From DATLBA01 sp035527275 (GTDB lineage: Bacteria > Planctomycetota > Phycisphaerae > FEN-1346): 11,672 nt of DNA. Positions 11,190 through 11,672 of this stretch are shown here, in pieces; position 1 is the first letter of the stretch; every line of letters begins with the position of its first letter. Under the pieces are notes generated by a model. It was not told where the DNA came from. It saw nothing but the letters and a program-made list of their open reading frames with translations, and did not search any database. Both the position numbers and the translations under genes were made by a program. The stretch covers positions 1-11,672 of the forward strand of contig DATLBA010000119.1 in NCBI GenBank assembly GCA_035527275.1, written 5' to 3'.

Positions 11190-11672
11190 TCAGACTTCCA
11201 GTCCCAGCGTTATGATCTCATGCGGGCGGACGTCCACGCGCACGCTCCGGCCAGAGACCTCCGGAGTGGCGAGGCCTTCCAGCGGGCGTTCGAGCAGGTC
11301 GAACCGCCGCGCGCACTTGACCGGCACGGGGAGCGTCAAGACCGCTACGCCGCGCCGGCCTTCGATCTCCGCGAAGCGCACCACCACTTCCCCGCCTTCT
11401 TCCGCTTCCTTGACGCCCGAAAGCCGGACGTGAGCAGGCTCCAAGGAAAGCATCGCGTCCTCTTCGGGCCGCGTGGCGTGGCTCTTGCCCAGCGCCGCCG
11501 AGGGCGGCTCGGTAGCCAGCGCCGGCGAATTAAACGCCTCGCCTTCCTCCCACACGCCCGATTTCCAGTCGCCCGCGTGCGGATAAAGCGCGTATTTTAT
11601 CCGGTGCAGCCCCTGATCCGGATAGATATCGGGGTCGTAGGAACTCCGCAGGAGCGTCAGCCGCAGTTCGCC
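11190..11672 (-). CDS. Glycoside hydrolase family 38 (alpha-mannosidase-like), C-terminal part
   Basis: The frame is open from the right edge of the window to TGA at 11190, giving the last 160 residues of a gene whose start and catalytic domain lie outside. The visible part matches the C-terminal beta-sandwich of GH38 alpha-mannosidases: LRLTLLRSSYDPD, then DQGLHRIKYALYPHAGDW, EAFNSPAL, and near the end a VVVRFAEIEG segment, FDLLERPLEG and VDVRPHEIITLGLEV. These proteins remove alpha-linked mannose from glycans. Whether this one is secreted, and which linkage it cleaves, cannot be told from this part. An internal GTG at 11555 is not the real start, because homologous sequence continues upstream of it. 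Confidence 0.85.
   Translation of the reverse strand, partial: GELRLTLLRSSYDPDIYPDQGLHRIKYALYPHAGDWKSGVWEEGEAFNSPALATEPPSAALGKSHATRPEEDAMLSLEPAHVRLSGVKEAEEGGEVVVRFAEIEGRRGVAVLTLPVPVKCARRFDLLERPLEGLATPEVSGRSVRVDVRPHEIITLGLEV

Overview
The window is GC-rich bacterial DNA, probably from a member of the Planctomycetota or a similar environmental lineage. That placement is an inference. It rests on the GC-rich codon use, two different groEL genes around one groES, FmdB-type zinc-ribbon proteins, an orphan multi-pass membrane protein with an acidic tail, and short dispersed repeats between genes. No rRNA, tRNA, CRISPR array, transposase or phage gene was seen.

Layout: (1) 1-1964, plus strand: a short compact operon behind an extended -10 promoter, with a small FmdB-family zinc ribbon, a HIT-family nucleotide hydrolase/phosphorylase and a dGTPase-like HD phosphohydrolase. 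The last two suggest nucleotide-pool housekeeping. (2) 1975-3469, minus strand: a multi-pass membrane protein of unknown function converging on the dGTPase gene, with a terminator hairpin between the two 3' ends. (3) 3470-9517, minus strand: a protein-folding cluster in transcription order groEL (canonical GGM tail) - groES - groEL (acidic tail, no GGM) - dnaJ - grpE - fmdB. dnaJ and grpE overlap by 4 bp, and the fmdB ribosome-binding site overlaps the grpE stop, so at least the distal part is translationally coupled. The cluster lacks dnaK and hrcA. The spacers around groES contain a large inverted repeat built of 9-mers and one copy of a dispersed repeat. (4) 9518-9841: the divergent control region between groEL and rlmB. 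(5) 9842-10639, plus strand: an RlmB/TrmH-type SPOUT 23S rRNA methyltransferase, possibly leaderless, whose stop codon lies inside the second copy of the dispersed repeat. (6) 10640-11189: about 550 bp without an intact gene, holding G-rich DNA, phased T-tracts, a good intrinsic terminator, a possible methyltransferase remnant and a block of hairpins. (7) 11190 to the right edge, minus strand: the C-terminal end of a glycoside hydrolase family 38 (alpha-mannosidase-like) gene.

The genes work together mainly in proteostasis: two chaperonin rings sharing one co-chaperonin, plus the DnaJ/GrpE partners of a DnaK encoded elsewhere. I see no clearly new biological system. The most interesting signals are the groEL-groES-groEL arrangement with divergent tails and the repeat elements embedded in and around it.
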